From Bacillota bacterium (GTDB taxonomy: Bacteria; Bacillota; Clostridia; Lachnospirales; Lachnospiraceae), in the NCBI GenBank assembly GCA_023413555.1, contig JAEZPG010000029.1, positions 1-56,224 of the forward strand: a stretch of DNA of 56,224 nt. Direction: 5' to 3'. The stretch's first letter is position 1; each line of letters opens with the position of its first letter. Positions 17,707-26,034 of this stretch are shown here, in pieces. Under the pieces are notes generated by a model that was not told the origin of the DNA, made no database searches, and saw only the letters and a list, made by a program, of their open reading frames with translations. The position numbers were made by a program, and so were the translations under genes.

Positions 17707-20031
17707 TTACCGTTTCTCGTAATAAAAAATGGTATCTGCAATTTCTTTAGGAACTGTATTCCCTTTTTTTGTAATACCAAGAGCCTTTGCCTCCAGAATT
17801 CTTACTTTTCCATGGGCCTCTTTCTCATAACGGTACATGGATTCACTAAATACAGGTCGATTAATCAGGTTCATTCGAATATCCCTGCTAAATGGACAAT
17901 ACATTGATACTATATCTCGAGCCGGCTTACTAAGCCTTAGTGCTCCTCCACACTCATATTTCATCCACTGTTCATAATCAATGACAAAACATTCTCTCAA
18001 GCTATTTCTTGCCTTTATTATCTGCTGCTTAACTTTTTCCTTTTTATCCTCTGTTAAATCTTTATTTTTGCGATAAAATTGAATATAATCGCTATACTCT
18101 GATGTCAGACATTTGTTTTTAATGTCATTCCATGCAACACCTTGCATAGTTCGACAAAGCTCCCAACGGTATCTTCCTGCTAACTTAATCATTGTATCAT
18201 ACAGACTTCCCTCATGAAAGATTGAAATACAGAAGCGACCTGAACTTTCTCTTCGTTTACCTTCTATATCCTGCCACATACTTCCATTACAGCCACAAGT
18301 AGGAAAAATAATGATATCAGGCAGACATTTTTTTACAATCATCTCTTTGTTAATTCCCACACTTGGGTTAGTATACAATACCTCTCGATAGAACAAGGAA
18401 AAATCTATCTTACAAATATCTCGAATTGCTTCATCCACTGCTGTGTAGGTAACAAAATATTTTACCATATTGAGGGGCATAATATCTCTGTGAAGTACTG
18501 GTATAAAAGTAGATATCTTTCCATTAACCAATCTCATGTTCAAGGAAAACATATTATTTATCTCAAAATTTAATTTTTTATCCTTATCCTTGGCATAACT
18601 CTCTACCTCTGTTAGACTAAGCTTACCTTGTACCTTAAGATGTCTCACATATTCTGCATAATCCATATCAAGATCATTTTTAGATGGTTCCTTAATACCT
18701 TTGTAAATAAGTGTGAGCCATTCAAACATAGTATGGCAATTGCAGTAATGAGTGTTGGTATAGCTAATCTTAAATCGATATAGCTCCAGTGCTTGTTCCT
18801 TAGTAATTAACCTCTCATCCATAAACCCAAAATTTAAGAATAGCTCAATCACCTTACTGTATTGTTGTGTGGTATATGCGATCTTAAATACCTTCTCGTA
18901 GATTGTATAAAAATCTTTGCTAATCTCTTTTCGAAGAACTCTCGTCTCATCCGAAACTTGCAGCTTGTCCGATAGTGCAAGAAATCGGTCTATGCATTGT
19001 TTGAAATGGGTGCTAATCTCCGACTCAATCTGTCCATAGGATAAAATCTGATCCAGACTACCAGTAAGTTCTTGGGTTATACTGTCATTATCCATCGTAT
19101 GACTATCTACCATAAGTTCACTGACATCCTTTTCTGCTATCAAAGCAAAATACATCTTTTCCATCATTTCACGATTTACAAAATTAGACCCTCCCATGGA
19201 TTCCTCGTAACTAGTTTCTATTTTGTTTACTAAATCCACAGATTTATCTACCAACTCTATCATATCTGAGTAATTCGCGTGAGAAGGCGCCAATAGCATT
19301 ACTTCCTGGCAGAGAATCTTAAAGATACAATCATTTCCATCATTAAACAAGCTGACACTGAGCTCATTCACATAGGAAACCATCTGATGTAACTGCTCTA
19401 TTAAGATAGTGATAATCTTGATTTTTTCCTCTGACTCTTTCATCGATAGGTTCGGTAAGTAGGAATAGTAATTCGCCATAACCTCTACTGGTATTTGTTG
19501 CATTTCTCTGATTCCTTCTAGCCACTCTTCCTTCACGGGAAGGGTCTTGTTATACTCTGTCAATCTTTGAAAGCTCTGTATCGGTTGTGGATTTCCACCA
19601 TATGCTATAACAATATTCTTATATGTTGTCACAATCTCCTTAGCCTCATGATAGATATCATTGGCTGAGGATTTCAAATTATAATAATCATCATTTATAT
19701 TACAAATGATTCGATTTAAGGTTTTCAGCATATATCCTTTATAATCTTTGTTTTGTTCTAATATCTCGCCTAAATCGGATAACTCTCTACATTTAAATAT
19801 GTATATACTACAAGCCTCATTCGCCTCACAGGTAAAAGAATACTTTCCTAAGTACATATCATGAATACCAATAAAATTTCCTGGTCCAAGAATCATTTTA
19901 CTTCCTGTCTGATGTAAGGTTACGGTTCCTTTGAGAAGTAATGCTACACTTTGCAGAATATGCCCCTGCCTATATATAATACTATTTTCTTCAACTTGAT
20001 TAACCATTCCAACTTTTAATTCAATTTCCAT
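17707..20031 (-). CDS. Large protein with N-terminal cyclic nucleotide-binding domain
   Basis: 774 residues from the ATG at 20031, with AAGGAGAGG upstream; an upstream TTG was rejected. Residues about 5-105 form a CNB/cupin fold of the Crp type (SIIYRQGHILQSVALLLKG, GPGNFIGIHDMYLG). No HTH follows. The remaining 650 or so residues are mostly helical with no motif I know, and contain several cysteines (PTCGCNG, CNCHT). There are no membrane helices. It heads the operon of ABC ATPase, TPR-ATPase and pyrophosphatase. It may be a ligand-sensing scaffold; that is inference. The family appears restricted. Confidence 0.6.
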   Translation of the reverse strand: MEIELKVGMVNQVEENSIIYRQGHILQSVALLLKGTVTLHQTGSKMILGPGNFIGIHDMYLGKYSFTCEANEACSIYIFKCRELSDLGEILEQNKDYKGYMLKTLNRIICNINDDYYNLKSSANDIYHEAKEIVTTYKNIVIAYGGNPQPIQSFQRLTEYNKTLPVKEEWLEGIREMQQIPVEVMANYYSYLPNLSMKESEEKIKIITILIEQLHQMVSYVNELSVSLFNDGNDCIFKILCQEVMLLAPSHANYSDMIELVDKSVDLVNKIETSYEESMGGSNFVNREMMEKMYFALIAEKDVSELMVDSHTMDNDSITQELTGSLDQILSYGQIESEISTHFKQCIDRFLALSDKLQVSDETRVLRKEISKDFYTIYEKVFKIAYTTQQYSKVIELFLNFGFMDERLITKEQALELYRFKISYTNTHYCNCHTMFEWLTLIYKGIKEPSKNDLDMDYAEYVRHLKVQGKLSLTEVESYAKDKDKKLNFEINNMFSLNMRLVNGKISTFIPVLHRDIMPLNMVKYFVTYTAVDEAIRDICKIDFSLFYREVLYTNPSVGINKEMIVKKCLPDIIIFPTCGCNGSMWQDIEGKRRESSGRFCISIFHEGSLYDTMIKLAGRYRWELCRTMQGVAWNDIKNKCLTSEYSDYIQFYRKNKDLTEDKKEKVKQQIIKARNSLRECFVIDYEQWMKYECGGALRLSKPARDIVSMYCPFSRDIRMNLINRPVFSESMYRYEKEAHGKVRILEAKALGITKKGNTVPKEIADTIFYYEKR

Positions 20032-20302
20032 ACAACCTCTCCTTATCAAGTATTCTACCTATCCTGTACTACTATTATACACTTATAAAATATTTCGGTA
20101 AACTAATTCCATAATATTAGAAAAATCCTGGTTTCCTGTTCTTTAGAAAGCTATTTTGCATAAGGAAGTTGTTTGGACTTCCCAATCAAAAAATACCCAG
20201 GATCCTGATATTCTTGGCTTTCTAATGTAATCAATAGATAGCTCATATATTCCAGGCTCTGGATATTGGTTTGTATAGACAAAATAATATTATTTATTTA
20301 AA

Positions 20303-20567
20303 TTCCGTGCATCTTGCTTCGAATAAACCCCATAAGCGTTACCTTTACAGTTAACTCGGCTCAGGCGACCTTACGGCACACAGGAGCTTCTGCTTAGTGC
20401 TGCTTCATTCCTGACCTGACACGGTTCACAGATTCCTGTTGCGTAAGACCCAAGCGTCAACATCACTTATAAAGGGCAGCCCTACAAAATTTACCCTAGG
20501 CAAGATATCACCCCTGCTGTAGCGGATTGCAGGTACAGGGCACCGCTATCTCCCCGGCTGCACGGAA
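20303..20567 (-). ncRNA. ffs: Signal recognition particle RNA, large (Alu-containing) type
   Basis: About 265 nt, with ends TTCCGTGCA/TGCACGGAA closing the molecule. The minus-strand RNA contains the S-domain core GTGTCAGGTC...GAAGCAGCACTAAG, which binds Ffh. It also has the Alu-domain 5' part of Bacillus scRNA type (GGGGAGATAGCGGTGCCCTG, CCTGCAATCCGCT) and the GCCGAGTTAACTG return strand. The core reads GGTCAGGAATGAAGCAGC, slightly different from the usual GGTCCGGAAGGAAGCAGC. The position next to tadA is conserved in Firmicutes. It acts with Ffh in membrane targeting. Confidence 0.96.
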
Positions 20568-20569
20568 AC

Positions 20570-20596
20570 TTTATAGACTAATTTGTTAACGTCCAA
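20570..20596 (-). promoter_or_regulatory. Candidate promoter of SRP RNA
   Basis: On the minus strand TTGGAC (20596-20591), a 15-base spacer and TATAAA (20575-20570) place the start within a few bases of the mature 5' end. The spacer is short. Confidence 0.4.
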
Positions 20597-20640
20597 ACAC
20601 TCAGACGTATTGTATAGTATATCTTGTTTAACCCCTTCTG

Positions 20641-21114
20641 TCAAGAGTGTTTTTCCTTCCTCTTTTTCTCTCTTAACTCCTTAAAAAAGTCCTGCAACAG
20701 ATTCTGACAGTCTTCTTCACATACTCCACGAATCACCTCTACCTGATGATTAAACTTATCCATCTGTAACAGATTCAAGATGGATCCACCACAGCCTGCC
20801 TTAGGATTCATGGCACCTATTACAACCATGTCAATTCTAGCCTGAACAATGGCTCCAGCACACATCTGACATGGTTCTAAAGTCACATACATGGTACATC
20901 CTTCTAAACGCCAGTCTCCCAACACCTTAGAAGCCTTATTAATAGCTAAAAGTTCTGCATGGGCCAGTGTGTTTTTCTTATAATTTCTCTTATTATATGC
21001 TCTGGCAATAATCTTATTCTCATATACAATGACACACCCAATAGGCACCTCATCTATCTTATAAGCCTTCTTTGCCTGCTTAATAGCTTCCTTCATGTAT
21101 CTTTCCAAGAGCAT
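20641..21114 (-). CDS. tadA: tRNA-specific adenosine deaminase
   Basis: Converts A34 to inosine in tRNA-Arg(ACG). The zinc and catalytic residues are HAE (52-54 counted from the ATG at 21114) and PCxxC (EPCQMC). The GSILNLLQ region and basic C-terminus fit TadA. Length (157) is normal. Two later ATGs are possible (21096); GGAGG lies very close to the 21114 start. SRP RNA lies just downstream on the same strand, a common tadA-scRNA arrangement. Confidence 0.93.
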   Translation of the reverse strand: MLLERYMKEAIKQAKKAYKIDEVPIGCVIVYENKIIARAYNKRNYKKNTLAHAELLAINKASKVLGDWRLEGCTMYVTLEPCQMCAGAIVQARIDMVVIGAMNPKAGCGGSILNLLQMDKFNHQVEVIRGVCEEDCQNLLQDFFKELREKKRKEKHS

Positions 21115-21227
21115 AACCTCCAATTTTGTCGCTTCATCCTGTGGATTTTTCTATTACTATTTGCTATCCTATATAGTATCACGAGGTAAATTAACTTACA
21201 ACTTATTATTCACAAGGAGGCTTTCCC

Positions 21228-21926
21228 ATGATTCCTATATACGGTTTGCAAAAAACTACCTTATTAGACTTCCCAGGACATGTTGCCAGTACTATATTTC
21301 TAGGAAAATGTAATTATCGTTGTCCGTACTGTCAAAATTCTTCTCTTTTAGATCCAAAAGATATGGCACCTGTCTTTACTGAAGAGGACGTGTACCAGCA
21401 TTTACATAAACGGAAATGTATCCTGGAGGGCGTCTGTATCACTGGCGGAGAACCAACACTGACAAAAGAATTGAAGTCCTTTATTAAAAACATAAAACAC
21501 ATGGGATACAAGGTAAAATTAGATACCAATGGTACCAATCCCTCACTATTGAAGGAACTGCTACAGGAGAACCTATTGGATATGGTGGCCATGGACATTA
21601 AGAATTCTCTTTCCCGTTATGGACGAACAGTAGGGATTCCGGAGTACAACACCAAACCGGTAGAGGAGACTGTGGAATTATTAAAAGAAAGTCGTATCTG
21701 TTATGAGTTTCGGACTACACTGGTGAAGGAGCTTCATCGTAAAGAAGACCTATTATCTATCAGTGAGTGGCTTCAAGGACCTAGTCCATATTTTCTACAA
21801 AATTACAAGGATAGTGATGAAGTTCTCACGAAAGGCTTACAAGGATTTTCTACGGAGGAGTTATCGAACCTGCTTTCTGTTGTGAGGCCTTTGCTCCCCA
21901 ATTCTTCTCTTCGTGGGGTAGAATAA
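21228..21926 (+). CDS. Radical SAM activating protein, NrdG-like
   Basis: 232 residues. The CxxxCxxC cluster C28/C32/C35 sits in GKCNYRCPYCQN for the 4Fe-4S radical-SAM centre, followed by CITGGEPT and KLDTNGTNP. This is the type annotated as anaerobic ribonucleoside-triphosphate reductase activating protein (the nrdG2-like branch). It would generate a glycyl radical on a partner enzyme under anaerobic conditions. No nrdD or other glycyl-radical enzyme is adjacent, so the partner is uncertain. AAGGAGG lies upstream of the ATG. Transcribed divergently from tadA. Confidence 0.85.
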   Translation: MIPIYGLQKTTLLDFPGHVASTIFLGKCNYRCPYCQNSSLLDPKDMAPVFTEEDVYQHLHKRKCILEGVCITGGEPTLTKELKSFIKNIKHMGYKVKLDTNGTNPSLLKELLQENLLDMVAMDIKNSLSRYGRTVGIPEYNTKPVEETVELLKESRICYEFRTTLVKELHRKEDLLSISEWLQGPSPYFLQNYKDSDEVLTKGLQGFSTEELSNLLSVVRPLLPNSSLRGVE

Positions 21927-21948
21927 GAAAATCATTGCTTATACAAAC

Positions 21949-22073
21949 AAGCGGAGGACATCTAGGGAGGTTTTAAAGCACGCCTTAGCATACAAGCTTC
22001 CTGTTGACTCTCCACCTACATCGGTGAGAGCCTTATCTTTTTCAAGATAAAGACTTCCCTTTGTCCCCCACTT
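21949..22073 (-). ncRNA. Candidate structured RNA, unidentified
   Basis: Between two convergent genes. The ends pair over a 12-position stem (21949-21960 with 22062-22073), then an internal loop and a second stem, AGGGAGGT (21964-21971) with ACTTCCCT (22053-22060). Inside are hairpins TATCTT/AAGATA with a 4-base loop (about 22034-22049) and CTCTC/GAGAG (about 22008-22030). Two A-C mismatches in the outer stem become G-U pairs only if read from the minus strand; one G-U in the second stem argues the other way. A possible minus-strand -10 (TATATA) lies just ahead. A compact rod is reminiscent of 6S-like RNA but shorter; identity unknown. Confidence 0.4.
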
Positions 22074-22126
22074 TATATATGTACATGAAGCCTCAAAATG
22101 TCTGAAGCTTCAAGAGTTCAGATATA

Positions 22127-22150
22127 ATAAATGCAAACTCTGACATTTAT
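22127..22150 (-). terminator. Possible terminator of the 22173 gene
   Basis: Stem ATAAATG (22127-22133) with CATTTAT (22144-22150), 10-base loop and an AT-rich tail, just after the stop of the minus-strand gene. Confidence 0.35.
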
Positions 22151-22172
22151 GTTATAACAGCACACAACACTG

Positions 22173-23825
22173 TTAAAATACTATCTCCATACACCAATAG
22201 CCAAACTCTCCACCTTGCACCTCATCATATGCAGGGTTCCCCGTCATACTTCTGTTAGCCGCCTGGACGTTTTCACCTTGGACTCTTGTTAAAGGCTGAA
22301 ACATGGAAAAGCCAAACATATTGGCCATAAATCTCTCTCGGCTGTGATTCACCCCCGGTATTCCAAGTAGATACACATGTCTGTTATATACATCCTTGCA
22401 AAAGAAAATCAAATGCCGATAGCTGTAGTAACCATGGAGAAGAAAGCTGTTATTGGCAAGTATCCAGTTCTCCATTGGGAAGATACCAATATCCTGTGGT
22501 TCAATCCTTACACAATTGCCCTCGTCTATATCTAGAAAAGGCTCAATAGCAGGATATCTGGTCAAGATTCGCTGTACAACAGGATGAATCTTGCCACCAT
22601 CGTCCATACTGTCATCCTCATCTTCCTCCTCAGAGGAAGTCTCCTGAATTTTAGATGACTCCTTACCATACTCTAACGTCTTATTATCAGACTTCTCTTC
22701 ATAGTCTGCAACCTTAAGTTCAGCTTCACTCTCGGAATCTCCGTAAATATCACTTGCCTTTTCTATATGGAAGGTCCGTCTTAATTCTTCCTCAATCTGC
22801 TGCTTCTCCTTCTCTGCTTCCAATCTGGCTAGTTTCTGTTCCTTAATTCTAGCCTCCTTGATGTTCCATTCCATAGAAACACGTTCTAATTGTTCTATTC
22901 TTCCATGTAGATTCTTAATTTCCTGTTGAAGCTCCAAATATTCCTCCTTGGATTCGCAGCTCTTAAAGGTTGTAAAATACTCGATTGCAGTCTTAGGGTT
23001 TATGGAAACCGGTGTTTCTTCTTCCTTTTCACTAAGCTCTTGGTGGGATGAAGAAACACTATTGCTAAGCATGTTACCAAACAGTTCATGCGCTTTGTGG
23101 TCCAATCTCTCCATCCTTTTTATATTAAGTGGATTACTAATTGAATCCAGATCCTCATCCTGTTCGACGCCATTCTCAGGTGAAAGGTCTGCTGCATGAA
23201 CTTCTTCGATCTCACTCACCTCTACAGCTTCCTGTAGGGAATCTTCTTTGCTAGGCTGATCCTGTTCTGTTTGTATCGATTCTTTCTGCTGAGCACTCTC
23301 AGACTGGTCCTCAGAAATGTCTAAAGTTCCCTCTGTCATCTCTGCGGCAATAGCTGTCTCTCTGGCTGCTTCTGTAAGAGCTCCACCATTTACGTTCCTT
23401 CGTTGATAAAAATCGGCAGGTCTCTCTTCATCAAACAGAAGCATGTCAAACTGAATTGGTCGATTGTCCCATTCTGTTCCTAAAAAGACATTATCTGAAA
23501 TATATACAAGAATCCCTCCCATATCTGCCAAATGATACTGGGTATGACATAAATCCTCTGCTTGTGTAAGAATCTTAAATTCTCCTACTCCACCAGAAAT
23601 ATTCATATCTCCTAGGATAATCCCATGGATAACACCATCATACCAACAATAGGCACATACTTTCACTGTCATATTCTGAAGGTTTGGGACGCGAACATGG
23701 ACAATAATCTTACATTGGCCATTCCGTATTTCCAGTCTGGTAAATCCAACATTATTGCCCTTCAATTGATGATTATACTGATATATGTAGGATACAATCC
23801 TCTTATAATCCGCCAAAGACCTCAC
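22173..23825 (-). CDS. Large protein with conserved C-terminal domain (DUF6128-like), function unknown
   Basis: 550 residues. The N-terminal domain (about 1-150, mainly beta: RLEIRNGQCKIIVHVRVPNL) is followed by a long acidic, low-complexity and coiled-coil linker (about 160-410, EEELRRTF, many E/S/Q). A compact C-terminal domain (about 415-550) is rich in aromatic residues (ENWILANNSFLLHGYYSYRHL, GGEFGYWCMEIV). The C-terminal domain resembles a family-restricted domain known as DUF6128 in Lachnospiraceae, recognised only by pattern. No signal peptide or membrane helix. It follows rsmA by about 100 bases, across a hairpin. Confidence 0.55.
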   Translation of the reverse strand: MRSLADYKRIVSYIYQYNHQLKGNNVGFTRLEIRNGQCKIIVHVRVPNLQNMTVKVCAYCWYDGVIHGIILGDMNISGGVGEFKILTQAEDLCHTQYHLADMGGILVYISDNVFLGTEWDNRPIQFDMLLFDEERPADFYQRRNVNGGALTEAARETAIAAEMTEGTLDISEDQSESAQQKESIQTEQDQPSKEDSLQEAVEVSEIEEVHAADLSPENGVEQDEDLDSISNPLNIKRMERLDHKAHELFGNMLSNSVSSSHQELSEKEEETPVSINPKTAIEYFTTFKSCESKEEYLELQQEIKNLHGRIEQLERVSMEWNIKEARIKEQKLARLEAEKEKQQIEEELRRTFHIEKASDIYGDSESEAELKVADYEEKSDNKTLEYGKESSKIQETSSEEEDEDDSMDDGGKIHPVVQRILTRYPAIEPFLDIDEGNCVRIEPQDIGIFPMENWILANNSFLLHGYYSYRHLIFFCKDVYNRHVYLLGIPGVNHSRERFMANMFGFSMFQPLTRVQGENVQAANRSMTGNPAYDEVQGGEFGYWCMEIVF

Positions 23826-23888
23826 TCCTTTATACCAAGTATATGAGGGGGTTAAAAGGAATATGACTATAAGTTTAATGAATCATGA

Positions 23889-23918
23889 AAGGGATGGTTA
23901 TTCTCCTAACCATCCCTT
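23889..23918. terminator. Terminator hairpin downstream of rsmA
   Basis: A 12-bp perfect stem, AAGGGATGGTTA (23889-23900) with TAACCATCCCTT (23907-23918), and a 6-base loop. It lies between rsmA and the 22173 gene; T tails are short on both strands. Confidence 0.6.
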
Positions 23919-23928
23919 GTTCTTACTT

Positions 23929-24792
23929 CTATTTTTTTAGTAACTCATTGGTTAACTGTGCAAATTCCTGTAGATTGAGTGCTTCTCCTCTTACCGTCGC
24001 CGGTTTTCCTATAGCTTCTAAAGCTTCTACCACCTGCTCTTTCGTAAAGGTTAATTCAGGTGAATTATTCAATCCATTCTGCAAAGTCTTTCTTCTTTGA
24101 TTAAAAGAAGCTCGAATAATTGCGAACATGGTTTTCTTGTCAACCACTTCCACTGGCTTTGTCTCATGAAGGGTAAGTCGAATTACTGCAGAACCTACAT
24201 TTGGCCTTGGCATAAAGCAATTGGGTGGTACATTGGCTACAATATAAGGCTCTGCATAGTATTGTACTGCCAAAGAAAGTGCCCCATAATCCTTAGAGCC
24301 AGGACCGGTCTGCATACGATCTGCCACCTCCTTCTGCACCATAACCGTAATATTTTCAATAGGAACCTCATTTTCTAGAAGTCCCATAATAATCGGAGTG
24401 GTAATGTAGTAGGGTAAATTGGCTACCACTTTCATTGGCTTTCCGCCGTTGTACTGTTCAGCCAAACCCTTGATATCTACCTTAAGAATATCCTTATTAA
24501 TTACCATAGCATTGTCATATTCTGACAAGGTATCCTGTAAAATAGGTATTAGATTTTTGTCGATTTCCACTGCAATGACCTGTCTGGCATATTCACATAG
24601 ATATTGAGTCATGGTTCCAATTCCTGGACCAATCTCCAGAACCAAGTCATCTTTAGTCACATTAGCAGATTGAATAATCTTCTCTAGAACATGGGTATCA
24701 ATCAAAAAGTTCTGTCCAAAACGTTTTTGAAAATTAAATCCATATTTGTTTAAAACTGCTATTGTATTTTGGGGATTTCCTAGTGTGGCCAT
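23929..24792 (-). CDS. rsmA: 16S rRNA (adenine1518-N6/adenine1519-N6)-dimethyltransferase
   Basis: KsgA/RsmA, 287 residues. It dimethylates two adjacent adenosines in helix 45 of 16S rRNA during 30S maturation. The FGQNFLID N-terminus, VLEIGPGIGTMT SAM-binding loop and NLPYYIT catalytic motif are all present. Loss of this enzyme gives kasugamycin resistance in other bacteria. It lies 42 bases downstream of tatD on the same strand, as in the conserved metG-tatD-rsmA neighbourhood. Confidence 0.96.
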   Translation of the reverse strand: MATLGNPQNTIAVLNKYGFNFQKRFGQNFLIDTHVLEKIIQSANVTKDDLVLEIGPGIGTMTQYLCEYARQVIAVEIDKNLIPILQDTLSEYDNAMVINKDILKVDIKGLAEQYNGGKPMKVVANLPYYITTPIIMGLLENEVPIENITVMVQKEVADRMQTGPGSKDYGALSLAVQYYAEPYIVANVPPNCFMPRPNVGSAVIRLTLHETKPVEVVDKKTMFAIIRASFNQRRKTLQNGLNNSPELTFTKEQVVEALEAIGKPATVRGEALNLQEFAQLTNELLKK

Positions 24793-24834
24793 CTGATTCC
24801 TCTTCTTTTCTATATTATTTCTAGGCTTTCCCGC

Positions 24835-25608
24835 CTATTTCACTCTATATAATGCCTTTGCATTAGCATTGGTAATCTCCAGTACTTCCTCATAAGAAAT
24901 ATTCTTTATAGCAGCCATTTCTTTGGCTACATAGATTAGATTAGTGGAGTCGTTTCTATCCCCTCTATGTGGAACAGGTGCCAAATAAGGGCAATCCGTC
25001 TCCAACACAAGTCGATCCATTGGTGCATATTCCACCACATCTTTTAATTTTTTTGCATTTTTAAAAGTTAGAACTCCACCGATTCCTAAGTAAAAACCAC
25101 GATTTAAGTACTCTCTTGCTATTTCAACTCCATATGAGAAACAATGAATAACACCACCAATCTCCTGACAATTGGCTTCCTTCATGATATTTAATGTATC
25201 CTGTGCAGCATCCCTGCTGTGTATGATGATGGGAAGTTTTACTTCTCTTGCTAGTTCTAACTGCCTTCTGAACCATTTTTTTTGAATTACACGATTTGGT
25301 TCATCCCAGTAGTAATCTAAGCCAATCTCTCCTATTGCCACAATCTTAGGGTTCTTACTTTTCTCATATAACCAATCTATGTCTTCTTCTGTCAACTCTG
25401 CTGTTTCATTAGGATGAACACCAATGGCTCCATACACTTTGTCGTATTCTTTTGTTAATGCATAGGTTGTCCTGGAACTGTCCATAGAAGAACCTACATT
25501 TACTATAAACTCTATATTGTTATTCCACAATCTCCCTAAAACTTCACTTCTGTCATGATCATACTGTTCATCATCATAATGGGAATGTGTATCTATTATC
25601 CTGCTCAT
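24835..25608 (-). CDS. tatD: TatD-family metal-dependent deoxyribonuclease
   Basis: 257 residues. The amidohydrolase-fold nuclease pattern IDTHSHYD (metal ligands), GEIGLDYYW, PIIIHSRDA, GVIHCFS and LETDCPYLAP are all in order. TatD proteins cut DNA as 3'-5' exonucleases/AP endonucleases. It sits between metG and rsmA as in Bacillus (yabD). AGGAGGC lies upstream of the ATG. Confidence 0.95.
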   Translation of the reverse strand: MSRIIDTHSHYDDEQYDHDRSEVLGRLWNNNIEFIVNVGSSMDSSRTTYALTKEYDKVYGAIGVHPNETAELTEEDIDWLYEKSKNPKIVAIGEIGLDYYWDEPNRVIQKKWFRRQLELAREVKLPIIIHSRDAAQDTLNIMKEANCQEIGGVIHCFSYGVEIAREYLNRGFYLGIGGVLTFKNAKKLKDVVEYAPMDRLVLETDCPYLAPVPHRGDRNDSTNLIYVAKEMAAIKNISYEEVLEITNANAKALYRVK

Positions 25609-26034
25609 TTGTGCCTCCTAACTATTTCATGGCTTATATTAACTTATTTTCATAAATTAAGCAAGCACAAGCGAAGATAGACTCTGATAGCATGCTATAT
25701 TTTAACCATGCAAAAAGCTATTACTATTTGTATATTACTACGTTAACTACCATATGATGCGGTTTTTTCTAGTATTTCATTTGCAAAATCACATACAATA
25801 ATAGTACGATAGGTAGTATTCTTAAGATTTCATCCAAGCAAGTGCCATAATAAACCTCCATTTATTATAAAGCTTTCAAAATACTACCTATCAATTTTAA
25901 TTTTCATTAGATATTATTCCAATGTTCATGTTTTTTAGACATTTGAATATGTTTTAATTGGAATCATTAAACAAATTACATCACAAAACTGCCGAAAACA
26001 TACTTTCTGTTTTCGGCAATTTATTATTCTTATA
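25609..26034. other. Gene-poor interval with three inverted repeats
   Basis: No gene that can be called firmly. It holds a 13-bp perfect inverted repeat, GATAGGTAGTATT (25808-25820) with AATACTACCTATC (25880-25892), and a nested repeat, ATTCCAAT (25916-25923) with ATTGGAAT (25957-25964). The metG terminator follows. Inside the first repeat, on the minus strand, GGAGG precedes an ATG (25848) opening an 8-codon frame. An overlapping ATG (25861) opens a 30-codon frame with a hydrophobic core, ending at 25769. Confidence 0.5.
25990..26018 (-). terminator. Terminator of metG
   Basis: Stem GCCGAAAAC (25991-25999) with GTTTTCGGC (26009-26017) plus a flanking T-A pair. On the minus strand it is followed by AGTTTTG, just after the metG stop. 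Confidence 0.75.

Noticed and set aside
20303..20567. Possible riboswitch or tmRNA
   Set aside because: The GTGTCAGGTC and GAAGCAGCACTAAG core identifies SRP RNA.
24097..24378. 93-codon plus-strand frame antisense to rsmA
   Set aside because: Shadow of rsmA; no start signals.
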